Below, in pieces: positions 32,210-41,270 of a stretch of DNA of 64,000 nt. This DNA is from a virus. The stretch's first letter is position 1; each line of letters opens with the position of its first letter. A program made the position numbers and the translations under genes. Below the pieces are notes generated by a model that saw nothing but the letters and a program-made list of their open reading frames with translations, ran no database searches and had not been told where the DNA came from. The stretch is taken from the IMG/VR virus record IMGVR_UViG_3300042879_003994, positions 1 to 64,000 of that record; one strand, written 5' to 3'.

Positions 32210-33582
32210 TAAAATTAATTATATTTGATTTAGATGGAGTTTTAATAGACGCAAGAGAAATTCATTACGAAGCTTTAAATAGAGCTATAGCTTTAGTTGG
32301 CAGCGAATTTATTATAAATAAGAAAGAACACTTGTCTACATATGATGGATTGCCAACAAAGAAAAAGCTAGAACTATTAACAAAAAATAAACAATTACCA
32401 CTAGAAAAACATCAGATAATTTGGGACAATAAACAAAAATTTACCATTCAAGTAATAAATGAAACAGTTTCATTTGATACTAGAATTCAAGATATATTAA
32501 GAAAGTTAAAAGATAAAGGCTACAAAATATATGTTGCATCAAATTCAATAAAAGAAACAATTAAGACAATTCTTCTTAAAAAAGGATTTATGGAATATAT
32601 TGATAACTATTATTCCAATGAAGATGTGAAGAATCCAAAACCTAAAGCTGAAATATATCTAAAGTGCATGATAGACGCTGGAGTAGATCCAGATGAATGT
32701 CTAATAGTCGAAGATTCAATAGTTGGCAGGAAAGCGGCTTTAAAATCTGGAGGAAATCTGCATCCAGTATTAAATACAAGCGATATAGATTTTGACAAAA
32801 TAGTAGATAATATTGATAAAATTAACAATAATAAAGTAATGAAGCCTAAATGGAAAGACGATAAAATGAAAGTATTAATTCCAATGGCTGGAGCAGGAAC
32901 TAGGTTTGAGAAGGCGGGCTATACATTCCCTAAACCTCTTATAGAAGTAAGAGGAAAGCCTATGATTCAAGTAGTTATTGATTGCATTGGTATTGACGCA
33001 AAACATGTATTTATTGCTCAAAAAAGTCATTATGAAAAATATAATTTAAAGGATACATTAAATTTAATTAGTCCAAATTGTGAGATAGCATTAACAGATG
33101 GATTAACTGAAGGTGCAGCCTGTACAACTTTATTAGCTAAACAATACATTAACAATGATCAGCCATTACTTATCGCGAACTCAGATCAATATGTGGACTG
33201 GGATAGTAATGAATTCATGTACTCTATGATGGCAGATAATATTGACGCTGGTATTCTCGTATTTGAATCAACTCATCCTAAATGGAGTTTTGCTAAATTA
33301 GACGAAAATGGATTTGTGTCCAAAGTCGCAGAAAAAAAACCAATAAGTAATTTAGCCACAGTTGGAATCTATTTTTGGAGAAAAGGCTCTGATTATGTAA
33401 AGTACGCAGAACAAATGATACGTAACAATATTAGAGTAAATAATGAATTTTATGTATGTCCTGTATTTAATGAAGCCATCGCAGACGGCAAAAAAATAAA
33501 AATATTTAAGATAGAAAATGATAAGATGTGGGGTATAGGCACTCCAGAAGATTTAAACTACTTCCTAGAAAATCATAAATAG
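32206..33582 (+). CDS. HAD phosphatase fused to a sugar-nucleotidyltransferase
   Basis: 458 aa, two enzymes in one. Residues 1-215 are a HAD/beta-phosphoglucomutase-like phosphatase (IIFDLDGVLIDA with D8 and D10, VASNS, NPKPKAEIY, IVEDSIVGRKAA). From M221 a nucleotidyltransferase begins (MKVLIPMAGAGTRF, FPKPLIEVRGKPMI, ANSDQYVDW, WGIGTPEDL). It could make a sugar 1-phosphate and activate it as an NDP-sugar; which sugar and nucleotide are unknown. Confidence 0.85.
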   Translation: MIKLIIFDLDGVLIDAREIHYEALNRAIALVGSEFIINKKEHLSTYDGLPTKKKLELLTKNKQLPLEKHQIIWDNKQKFTIQVINETVSFDTRIQDILRKLKDKGYKIYVASNSIKETIKTILLKKGFMEYIDNYYSNEDVKNPKPKAEIYLKCMIDAGVDPDECLIVEDSIVGRKAALKSGGNLHPVLNTSDIDFDKIVDNIDKINNNKVMKPKWKDDKMKVLIPMAGAGTRFEKAGYTFPKPLIEVRGKPMIQVVIDCIGIDAKHVFIAQKSHYEKYNLKDTLNLISPNCEIALTDGLTEGAACTTLLAKQYINNDQPLLIANSDQYVDWDSNEFMYSMMADNIDAGILVFESTHPKWSFAKLDENGFVSKVAEKKPISNLATVGIYFWRKGSDYVKYAEQMIRNNIRVNNEFYVCPVFNEAIADGKKIKIFKIENDKMWGIGTPEDLNYFLENHK

Positions 33583-34406
33583 TGAAAGAGTCTTGTATTA
33601 TTGCGCCTATTCATGCGCCACATTTCATACCATATGGTATAGACTTTGTACAAAGCTATAATAAATATTACGATGACGGAGATGTATTCTTAATATTCTC
33701 ATCAGAACAAGAAGCTAATATATTTAAAACCATCGCTGGTAATTTAAAATACCAATCTATTATATGTAATGAGGAAATTGGGCCAAGTCCAATAACTCAA
33801 AAGAAAATCTTTGGATTAAAGTATATATTTAATAATACCAACTTTACTAAAGTTGGAGTTATAGATGTAGACACGGCTTTTATTAAAACAATTGATTATG
33901 ATAGATGCTTTGATGATTTTATAAACAATAAAAAAATATATGCATGTTATTCAACAAAACATCCACATGTTAATTCAATTATAAAAAGCCCTCTTAAATT
34001 TTTTAATCAACAAGATAGTTTACTATTGTCAGAGTTAACTCACAACTTTAAAGGGTATTTCTGGTTTAATGACGTACCAGTTTACAGCAAAGAATATTTC
34101 TTAAATTTTATAGAATATATAAATTATGAAGAAAATAAAAGCAAGCTCGAATATATTGATTTTGATTTTATTATCTATGGATATTATTTATTAATTAATA
34201 ATTTAGCTCAGATAGAGTATTTAAAAATTAATGATCAGATCATTGATCTTCCATATGGTTTTTTAGAGCAACAACATCTGGTAAATAATATTGAATTTGA
34301 AAAAATAATTGAGACCTATAAACCCATGTGGCTAAAAATAGACACTCGCCCAGAAACAATGGAAAATGTCTTTATTAGGCTTCATATACATTCACCATAC
34401 AAATGA
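33582..34406 (+). CDS. Possible glycosyltransferase
   Basis: 274 aa, GTG start overlapping the previous stop. FTKVGVIDVDTAFIK gives a D-V-D motif flanked by hydrophobic strands, and FSSEQEANIFKTI precedes it. This fits a GT-A fold but no family is clear. Position in the operon supports a role in glycan building. Confidence 0.5.
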   Translation: MKESCIIAPIHAPHFIPYGIDFVQSYNKYYDDGDVFLIFSSEQEANIFKTIAGNLKYQSIICNEEIGPSPITQKKIFGLKYIFNNTNFTKVGVIDVDTAFIKTIDYDRCFDDFINNKKIYACYSTKHPHVNSIIKSPLKFFNQQDSLLLSELTHNFKGYFWFNDVPVYSKEYFLNFIEYINYEENKSKLEYIDFDFIIYGYYLLINNLAQIEYLKINDQIIDLPYGFLEQQHLVNNIEFEKIIETYKPMWLKIDTRPETMENVFIRLHIHSPYK

Positions 34407-34837
34407 AAATTATTTCTCATCGAGGCAATTTAAATGGCCCAGATAACAACAAAGAAAATTCAAAAGAAGCAATAATTGATGCAATGAATCATGGTTTTGA
34501 TGTAGAGATAGACGTATGGAATAAAAATAATAATTGGTATCTAGGTCACGATGAACCTACCTATAAAATAGATCAAAAATTTTTAGAAAATAAGAAATTA
34601 TGGTGTCATGCTAAAAATCTAAACGCATTAAATTTAATGTTAAAAAATAAAAAGATACATTGTTTTTGGCATCAAAATGATGATTATACGATCACCTCTA
34701 AAGGATACATCTGGACATATCCCAAGAAGAATGTCACAGATAGATCGGTAATTGTGTTAATAAGTAAAAACAATAAATTACCAAAATCTTTTGGTATATG
34801 CACGGACTTCCCTTTATTATATCTTAAGTTGATATGA
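34403..34837 (+). CDS. Short glycerophosphodiester phosphodiesterase-like protein
   Basis: 144 aa. MKIISHRGNLNGPD, then ENSKEAIIDAMNHGFDVEID and LGHDEPTYKID follow the GDPD pattern (H-R-G, E-N, E-x-D, G-H-D). Normal GDPD enzymes are about 250 aa, so this is a compact or reduced form. Such reduced forms occur in surface-polysaccharide clusters. Activity uncertain. Confidence 0.65.
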   Translation: MKIISHRGNLNGPDNNKENSKEAIIDAMNHGFDVEIDVWNKNNNWYLGHDEPTYKIDQKFLENKKLWCHAKNLNALNLMLKNKKIHCFWHQNDDYTITSKGYIWTYPKKNVTDRSVIVLISKNNKLPKSFGICTDFPLLYLKLI

Positions 34838-35808
34838 ATATCCTTTTAACTGGTGGACATGGCTTTATTGGTTCTAATTTTATTGAATTAATAATTAATT
34901 TACCACAAGTTAAAAATATAGTTAATATAGATTGTCCCAGCAGATATAACAGCGCAGCAAATAGAAGAAATGTTGAGCCATTTGATAATAATCCTAAGTA
35001 CCATTTTTATGACATGTGGCTTGAGATGCTTAACACACCGGATGATACTAAGAAATTCATTCAAATATTAAAGCAATTTGATATAACTCATATTATACAT
35101 TTCGCTGCAGAAACACATGTAGATACTTCTATAGATGATCCTATGAGATTTATAAAATCAAATATATTAGGGACTTTTAATCTATTAGAGGTTTGTAAAA
35201 TATTTCCACACATAAGATTTCATCATATTTCTACAGATGAAGTCTATGGAAGCTTGGGTTTAAATGGCAAATTTACAGAAAAAACTCCATACGCACCAAA
35301 TTCACCCTATTCAGCTTCTAAAGCTTCTAGTGATATGCTTGTCAGAGCTTACTATCATACATATAAAATTCCTATAACAATATCTAATTGCTCTAACAAT
35401 TATGGTCCAAATCAAAATTATGAAAAATTCATTCCAGTTGTCATAAGCTCAATTTTGAATAATAAGAAAATACCAGTATATGGAAATGGCAAGAATATAA
35501 GGGATTGGATATATGTCAAAGATCACTGCGAGGCTATTTGGGAAATAGTTATTAGAGGTAAGATTGGAGAAACATACAATGTTGGAGGAGAATGCGAAAA
35601 GGACAACTTACAGATAATTGATGATATCTGTAAAGTCATGAAAGTAAATCCAAAGGACTATATATCTTTTGTAGAAGATAGGAAAGGTCATGATTTTAGA
35701 TATGCTATAGATAATACCAAGATAAATAAAGAGTTAAGTTGGTATCCTACAACTAAATTTGAGGATGGGCTAAAACAAACTATTGATTTTTATAAAAGAA
35801 TATACTAA
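34834..35808 (+). CDS. rmlB: dTDP-glucose 4,6-dehydratase-like (RmlB)
   Basis: 324 aa extended short-chain dehydrogenase. GGHGFIGSNF binds NAD; FAAETHVDTSIDDP, STDEVYGS, and YSASKASSD (catalytic Tyr-x3-Lys) match RmlB. GKNIRDWIYVKDHCEA is the C-terminal block. It converts an NDP-glucose to the 4-keto-6-deoxy sugar. The nucleotide is inferred from the family. Confidence 0.88.
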   Translation: MNILLTGGHGFIGSNFIELIINLPQVKNIVNIDCPSRYNSAANRRNVEPFDNNPKYHFYDMWLEMLNTPDDTKKFIQILKQFDITHIIHFAAETHVDTSIDDPMRFIKSNILGTFNLLEVCKIFPHIRFHHISTDEVYGSLGLNGKFTEKTPYAPNSPYSASKASSDMLVRAYYHTYKIPITISNCSNNYGPNQNYEKFIPVVISSILNNKKIPVYGNGKNIRDWIYVKDHCEAIWEIVIRGKIGETYNVGGECEKDNLQIIDDICKVMKVNPKDYISFVEDRKGHDFRYAIDNTKINKELSWYPTTKFEDGLKQTIDFYKRIY

Positions 35809-35816
35809 AATAACTT

Positions 35817-36956
35817 ATGAGCATCAATATTCAAGAGACCTATTATGGTAAAAAAATAGATACTTGTAATATATTAAATATCGAAGATGCAAGTAAATTA
35901 ATTAAAAACAAGAATGTAATTGTTATAACTGGTGTTACTGGGCAAGATGGAAGCCATATGGTAGATTTTCTACTTAAGAATACTGATTATCTCATATTTG
36001 GTGGAGTTCGAAGATTAAGCGTATATAATCACGAAAACATTAGACACATTAAATCTGATAGATTTCATTTAATAAATTTTGATTTAACAGATTCTCACGC
36101 CATAGCTAGAACAGTAGAAAAATTAAAACCAGATTACTTTATTAATTTTGCTGCACAAAGTTTTGTAGCTAGTAGTTGGGACTTTGCTCGTCAGACTTGG
36201 GCAACAAATTCAACCGCTGTTTTAGATATCTTAGAAGCGATTAGATTATATAAACCTTCTTGTAGACTTTATCAGGCTGGATCAAGTGAGGAATTTGGAA
36301 ATGTTCAATATACTCCTCAAGACGAAAATCATCCACTTAAACCAAGAAGTCCATATGGAGCAAGTAAAGCTGCCTCTAGACAATTAGTTAAAGTATATAG
36401 AGAGTCTTATAATATCTATGCAATTCAAGGTTGGCTTTTTAATCACGAAGGTATTAGAAGGGGCGAGGAATTTGTAACAAGAAAAATAACAAAAAATGTA
36501 GCTAGAATCTACCACGCAATAAAAAGTAATAAACAATTCGAACCATTAGAACTTGGAAATATAGAAGCTAAAAGAGATTGGAGCGATGCGGAGGATTTTG
36601 TAGAGGGAGTATGGATGATGTTAAACCAAGATAAATATAATTCAAATTATGATGGTATACCAAAAGAATATATATTCTCATCAAATGAAACACATACGAT
36701 TAAAGAATTTGCAGAAAAAGCATTTAAATTTGCAGGAATAGAAGGCGAATGGATTGGTAAAGATGAACATACTGTATTCGTAGATCGCAGCAAGAGAATA
36801 TTAATACAAATAAATCCTAAATTCTACAGGCCAGCAGAAGTAGATATTCTATTAGGAAATTCTGATAAAGCAAGACAAGAGTTAAATTGGAAGCCAAAGA
36901 TTTCATTTGACAAACTAATCAAAAAGATGGTAGAATGGGATATATCTAATGTCTAG
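35817..36956 (+). CDS. gmd: GDP-mannose 4,6-dehydratase
   Basis: 379 aa. ITGVTGQDGSHMVDFLLK (NADP loop with the Gmd-specific GQDG), NFAAQSFVASSWD, GSSEEFGNVQ, PYGASKAASRQLVK and FNHEGIRRGEEFVTRKIT are characteristic. It makes GDP-4-keto-6-deoxymannose, precursor of GDP-fucose, GDP-colitose and GDP-perosamine. It starts with an extra 35 residues before the NADP loop. Confidence 0.92.
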   Translation: MSINIQETYYGKKIDTCNILNIEDASKLIKNKNVIVITGVTGQDGSHMVDFLLKNTDYLIFGGVRRLSVYNHENIRHIKSDRFHLINFDLTDSHAIARTVEKLKPDYFINFAAQSFVASSWDFARQTWATNSTAVLDILEAIRLYKPSCRLYQAGSSEEFGNVQYTPQDENHPLKPRSPYGASKAASRQLVKVYRESYNIYAIQGWLFNHEGIRRGEEFVTRKITKNVARIYHAIKSNKQFEPLELGNIEAKRDWSDAEDFVEGVWMMLNQDKYNSNYDGIPKEYIFSSNETHTIKEFAEKAFKFAGIEGEWIGKDEHTVFVDRSKRILIQINPKFYRPAEVDILLGNSDKARQELNWKPKISFDKLIKKMVEWDISNV

Positions 36957-38253
36957 AAAAGAAAAAATACTAAATTTCTTGCTTTCTCTTGAGAATGAGG
37001 AGAATCTATTCATACCTCAATTCTGTCATAATTTAAAAGATGTTAAAAATAAAGTATACTATGGTGGACCATCATATACAAAAGAAGAAATTGTAGAAGC
37101 AATAGACACATTGTTATTTGGAAAATGGCTTGCTAGTGGCGAAAATGTAGCCAAATTTGAAAAAGAATTCTCTAAAAAAATTAATCAAAAATATTCTGTA
37201 ATGGTAAATTCTGGAAGCTCTGCCAATTTAGTTATGATCGCAGCACTTAAGAAGCATCTCAATTGGAAAGACGAGGATGAAATATTAATATCTGTAGTCG
37301 GTTTTCCTACAACACTAAATCCAGTTATTCAGAATAATTTAAAGCCAGTATTTGTAGATATTGAATTTGAAACGTTAAATTTTGATCTAAATCAATTAGA
37401 AGCAAAAATTACAAAAAACACTAAAGCAATATTTATATCGCCAGTATTAGGAAATCCGCCAGATTTTGATAAACTAATTGAAATTTCAAAAAAGCATAAT
37501 ATACATTTAATACTTGATGGATGCGATAGTTTTGGAAGTAAATGGGATGGTAAACATTTAAATGAATATTGTATAGCTTCAAGTTGTTCTTTTTATCCAG
37601 CGCATCATCTTACTACTGGAGAAGGTGGCATGGTCTCTTCTGATATAGAAGAAGTAGTAAATCTAGCGAGGAGTTTTGCGTGGTGGGGCAGAGACTGTTA
37701 TTGTATAGGTAGTTGCAATTTATTAAAGAATGGAAGCTGTAATCAAAGATTTTCGAATTGGATTAAGGAAATTCCATATAACATTGACCATAAATACTTC
37801 TTTACGCAAATTGGCTACAATCTAAAACCTCTTGATTTACAAGGAGCTATAGGTCTAGTTCAATTAAAAAAGATGCAAGAATTTCATCTAAAAAGAGTCT
37901 CCAATAAAGATAAAATTCAAAATATTCTTAGTAGATTAGATGGACTTAAGTTTCCCTCTTTTTTTCCTAAAGCAGACATATCTTGGTTTGGAGTCCCAAT
38001 TATTTGTAGCGATTATCTATCAAAAAATAAACTAGTTAATTACTTGGAAGAAAATGGTATACAAACAAGAAATTACTTCGCTGGAAATATCTTGGTGCAT
38101 CCAGCATATAAGCATCTAGAAAATTGGGAAAGCTATACGAATGCAAATGCGGTGCTAGAAAAAGTATTTTTTGTTGGATGCTCTCCAACTATAAGCGAAA
38201 GCAATATAGAGTATTTGGCAAGTGTTATTGATAGATATGATACCAAAGATTGA
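36949..38253 (+). CDS. PLP/[2Fe-2S] sugar 3-dehydratase, RfbH/E1-like
   Basis: 434 aa DegT/AHBA-type fold. The usual PLP-binding Lys is replaced by His220 in SFYPAHHLTTGEGG, as in 3-dehydratases that remove the C3 hydroxyl. Cys192, Cys250 and Cys252 repeat the C-x57-C-x-C spacing known from the [2Fe-2S] enzyme E1/RfbH. The fourth ligand (Cys256 or Cys264) is differently spaced. It therefore probably makes a 3,6-dideoxy sugar. Whether it takes CDP- or GDP-linked substrate is unclear. Overlaps gmd by 8 nt. Confidence 0.85.
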   Translation: MSRKEKILNFLLSLENEENLFIPQFCHNLKDVKNKVYYGGPSYTKEEIVEAIDTLLFGKWLASGENVAKFEKEFSKKINQKYSVMVNSGSSANLVMIAALKKHLNWKDEDEILISVVGFPTTLNPVIQNNLKPVFVDIEFETLNFDLNQLEAKITKNTKAIFISPVLGNPPDFDKLIEISKKHNIHLILDGCDSFGSKWDGKHLNEYCIASSCSFYPAHHLTTGEGGMVSSDIEEVVNLARSFAWWGRDCYCIGSCNLLKNGSCNQRFSNWIKEIPYNIDHKYFFTQIGYNLKPLDLQGAIGLVQLKKMQEFHLKRVSNKDKIQNILSRLDGLKFPSFFPKADISWFGVPIICSDYLSKNKLVNYLEENGIQTRNYFAGNILVHPAYKHLENWESYTNANAVLEKVFFVGCSPTISESNIEYLASVIDRYDTKD

Positions 38254-39058
38254 TCTTTTTGGTGGAACAGGTTTTGTAGGTAGTAATTTTTATAGTCTAT
38301 ATAAATCAGATACATATATTCATCCTAGAGAACATAACGTTCCTTTCTATAAGAATATATTATATATGATTAGCACAACTGATAACTATAATGTTCTTGA
38401 AGATCCATATAAAGATATAAATGTTAATTTAACTAAACTGATTAATGTATTAGAAAATTGTAAAAATAAGGATATTGTTTTTAATTTTGTGAGTTCTTGG
38501 TTTGTTTATGGAGATGTAGAGCTTCCGGCTAAAGAAAGTTATTGCTGCAATCCCAAGGGCTTCTATTCAATTACAAAAAAATGTGCAGAAGATTTACTTA
38601 TAAGTTATTGTAAAACATTTAATATAAGATATAGAATACTACGGCTGGCAAATGTATACGGAAACAAAGACTGCGGTGTCTCAAAAAAAAAGAATGCTCT
38701 AACATATTTAATTAATCAGATAAAAGATAATCAAAATATTAATTTATATTTTAATGGAAAATTTATAAGAGATTACATTCATGTCGAAGATGCCTGTAGA
38801 GCTATAAAGCTTTGTATTGATAAAGGAAGTCTAGATGAAATATATAATATTGGAAATGGCGAACCTTTAATATTTAAAGATATTATAGACTATACTATTA
38901 AACAAACTAATTCAAAATCAACAATAACTGCCATAGATCAACCAGAATTTCATAAGATTGTACAGGTTAAAGACATGTATTTAGACAATGAAAAGATTAA
39001 AAAATTAGGATTTAAAAAAGAGATTGACATTTATCAAGGAGTTGATAGACTTATATAA
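38237..39058 (+). CDS. NAD-dependent epimerase/reductase (SDR), 3,6-dideoxy-sugar type
   Basis: 273 aa from the ATG at 38237. DLFGGTGFVGSNF binds the cofactor; NFVSSWFVYGD, FYSITKKCAEDLL (Tyr-x3-Lys) and LRLANVYG follow. Its place directly after an RfbH-like gene parallels rfbH-rfbJ, where the SDR reduces the 3-deoxy-4-keto sugar. GDP-fucose synthase or a plain epimerase are alternatives. Confidence 0.75.
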   Translation: MIPKIDLFGGTGFVGSNFYSLYKSDTYIHPREHNVPFYKNILYMISTTDNYNVLEDPYKDINVNLTKLINVLENCKNKDIVFNFVSSWFVYGDVELPAKESYCCNPKGFYSITKKCAEDLLISYCKTFNIRYRILRLANVYGNKDCGVSKKKNALTYLINQIKDNQNINLYFNGKFIRDYIHVEDACRAIKLCIDKGSLDEIYNIGNGEPLIFKDIIDYTIKQTNSKSTITAIDQPEFHKIVQVKDMYLDNEKIKKLGFKKEIDIYQGVDRLI

Positions 39059-39396
39059 TGTCCAAACATAAGCTTTGTCAGTTGATAGTAAAAAAATTTA
39101 TAAGAGGTAATATTAATTGGGCAAGAGAAATAAAAATTGCACAGAAATTAATTAAAAAGTTTAATTGTTTTGAATTCTGGAATAATTTAAAAGAATTAGG
39201 TAGTCCGCCTCCTTCATTAGCTTGGTTTCTTAAACCAGAAGGCAAAGCATTTCTTTTAAAAGAATATGAAGCATTTAAATTAAATTTAAATAAAGAAGAA
39301 GTTATATTAAGCAAAAATAAAATCGGAGAAGATAAAAATGTTTGTCAAAAGCCTAAAACTTTGGTACAATTTATAAGATATGGGAAGAAAACCTAA
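39058..39396 (+). CDS. Hypothetical basic protein
   Basis: 112 aa, Lys-rich, helical; FWNNLKELGSPPPSLAWFLK marks a Pro turn in the centre. It overlaps the recombinase gene by 17 nt, so it links the glycan and replication blocks. Family unrecognised. Confidence 0.6.
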   Translation: MSKHKLCQLIVKKFIRGNINWAREIKIAQKLIKKFNCFEFWNNLKELGSPPPSLAWFLKPEGKAFLLKEYEAFKLNLNKEEVILSKNKIGEDKNVCQKPKTLVQFIRYGKKT

Positions 39397-40522
39397 AGAA
39401 GAAGCCGTCCAATCTACTGGTCCATCTGCATCAGATAGATTATTATCCTTTTTAAAAGACAATAAAGAAGATCATTATAATTTTGAAGACGAGATTTATT
39501 ATAAAGTATCTACAGGCAGTTTAAACCTTGATATTGCTACTAGCGGAGGACTATGTCCTGGATTACATAGATTTATTGGTATGAATGAAGGTGGTAAAAC
39601 TTCTGAAGCATTAGAAGTTGCTAAAAATTTTCTAAAAACAGTAGAAAGTTCTAGAGCGTTGCTTTTTAAAGCAGAAGGCCGACTCAGTAAAGAAATAAAA
39701 GAAAGGTCTGGAATTAAATTTGTAACTGACCCTAAAGAATGGGTTGATGGGACCTGTTTCGTTTTTGAATGTAATGTATTTGAGACAGTATCGGAATTGA
39801 TGAAAGACTTGATTCAATCCAATGATGAAAGTAAAAGATATATTTTTATACTTGATTCAGTTGATGGTCTTATCACCAAAGGCGATAAGGAAAAAACTTT
39901 AAGTGAAGCAACAAAAGTAGCTGGTGGAGCAGTTATATCTTCTATGCTTATGAAAAAAATCTCACTTGCATTGTCCAAACGTGGTCATATGGCAATCTTT
40001 ATTAGTCAAGTTCGCTCCGACATTAAACTTGACCCATATGCAGCTAACAAAGAAGTTAGGCAGACCACGGCAACAGGCGGTAATGCTTTATTGCATTTTG
40101 CGAACTGGATTCTTGAATTTGAACCAAGATATAATAAAGACCTTATTCTTGAGAAGCCAAATGAAAAGTACGATCCAGTAAAGAATAAAATTATCGGTCA
40201 TAATGTAAAGATCGCTATTAAAAAATCCACAAATGAATCAACAAATTCAAAGATTCAGTATCCCATAAAATATGGTCGTAAAGAAGGTTCTTCAGTATGG
40301 AAAGAATACGAAATAATAGATCAAATTTTGGCTTGGGAATTTGCTACAGCAAAAGGAGCTTGGGTAACCTTTTCTGATGAGATCATAGAAGAACTTAAGA
40401 AATCCAATATAGAATTAAAGAAGCAACATCAAGGGATAGATAATCTCAGATTGTATCTGGAAGAAAATAAACCAATTACAGACTATTTCTATACTAAATT
40501 TATTAATACTCTTGCATCATGA
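39380..40522 (+). CDS. RecA/UvsX-like recombinase
   Basis: 380 aa. Walker A GMNEGGKTS (67-75), Walker B RYIFILDSVDGL, and the MAIFISQVRS block with the ATATGGNALLHFA loop fit RecA-family strand-exchange proteins. The N-terminus is phage-like and short. It should drive recombination-dependent replication and repair together with the nucleases and annealing protein nearby. Confidence 0.85.
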   Translation: MGRKPKEEAVQSTGPSASDRLLSFLKDNKEDHYNFEDEIYYKVSTGSLNLDIATSGGLCPGLHRFIGMNEGGKTSEALEVAKNFLKTVESSRALLFKAEGRLSKEIKERSGIKFVTDPKEWVDGTCFVFECNVFETVSELMKDLIQSNDESKRYIFILDSVDGLITKGDKEKTLSEATKVAGGAVISSMLMKKISLALSKRGHMAIFISQVRSDIKLDPYAANKEVRQTTATGGNALLHFANWILEFEPRYNKDLILEKPNEKYDPVKNKIIGHNVKIAIKKSTNESTNSKIQYPIKYGRKEGSSVWKEYEIIDQILAWEFATAKGAWVTFSDEIIEELKKSNIELKKQHQGIDNLRLYLEENKPITDYFYTKFINTLAS

Positions 40523-40938
40523 GATTGTTAAATATTAACGGCAAACTCGTTAATAAAAATGTAAGAAATTATCTTGTAGATTGGGAAGGTAAAAGTCGCA
40601 GTAAACTACAATTTAAATTTAAACAATTCTTCTATCCATATTGGAAAAATCATATTGTTTATGAAGAATTTCCAGTTTACGGAACAATGCTTAAGGTTGA
40701 TATATTAAATGCAACAAAAAGAATAGCAGTTGAGATACAAGGAAATCAACACGAATCATTTAATCAATTTTTTCACGATAATTCTAGACTTAAATATCTT
40801 CAAAGTATAAAAAGAGATGTAAAGAAAGAAAAATGGCTAGAAATGAATAATTTTAAGTTTTTAGAATTGTATGAAAATGATTTAAAAAATTTATCACCAC
40901 AATATATAGAAGAAAAGTGCGGAATTTTAATTATTTAA
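40519..40938 (+). CDS. VSR/PD-(D/E)XK-fold nuclease-like protein
   Basis: 139 aa. KVDILNATKRIAVEIQGNQH gives the D...E-x-Q core of very-short-patch/DUF559-type nucleases, with an upstream E in YEEFPVYG. It could be a Holliday-junction or repair nuclease. It overlaps the recombinase gene by 4 nt, which supports a recombination role. Confidence 0.65.
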   Translation: MRLLNINGKLVNKNVRNYLVDWEGKSRSKLQFKFKQFFYPYWKNHIVYEEFPVYGTMLKVDILNATKRIAVEIQGNQHESFNQFFHDNSRLKYLQSIKRDVKKEKWLEMNNFKFLELYENDLKNLSPQYIEEKCGILII

Positions 40939-40949
40939 GTGTAAAAGTT
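40937..40949 (+). promoter_or_regulatory. Putative late promoter box
   Basis: AAGTGTAAAAGTT overlapping the previous stop; the G of GTGTAA is 15 nt before the GTG at 40954. A late box inside the replication block is unusual. Confidence 0.45.
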
Positions 40950-40953
40950 TTTG

Positions 40954-41229
40954 GTGACAAATAAAAGAAAAAGTTTTAAAATACCAGATTCTCTCTTAAA
41001 ACAAATTGACGAATGCAGTTTTGGTGGATATATACTTTTTAACTTTTCTAGTAAAGGTGAGCCTCAAGTCTTTACAAAATTTGATAATCAAATAAATGCT
41101 ATGGCACTTTTATACTATGTAAATACTTGGAGTCAAAGCGTAGATCAACTAAATCTAGAAGCTACCACAGATCAGATAGCAAGAACCAATCAAGAAGACG
41201 ATTTTGATAATCCAGAAGACAAAGATTAA
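40954..41229 (+). CDS. Small acidic hypothetical protein
   Basis: 91 aa from the GTG at 40954 (a TTG lies one codon earlier). The first 15 residues are basic, the end strongly acidic (QEDDFDNPEDKD). No domain is recognised. The acidic tail could mimic an SSB-type interaction tail. Confidence 0.55.
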   Translation: MTNKRKSFKIPDSLLKQIDECSFGGYILFNFSSKGEPQVFTKFDNQINAMALLYYVNTWSQSVDQLNLEATTDQIARTNQEDDFDNPEDKD

Positions 41230-41232
41230 AAC

Positions 41233-41261
41233 TTGACTTTTATTTTTTGTTTTGGTATTAT
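41233..41261 (+). promoter_or_regulatory. Strong sigma70 promoter of dnaB
   Basis: TTGACT (41233-41238), 17 bp, TATTAT (41256-41261), nine nt before the ATG at 41271. It fixes that ATG over an upstream in-frame TTG at 41247. Confidence 0.7.
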
Positions 41262-41270
41262 ATATATTGG

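Noticed and set aside
41247-41270. N-terminal extension of DnaB from TTG
   Set aside because: The extension lies over a 17-bp-spaced promoter, and DnaB homology begins at the ATG at 41271.
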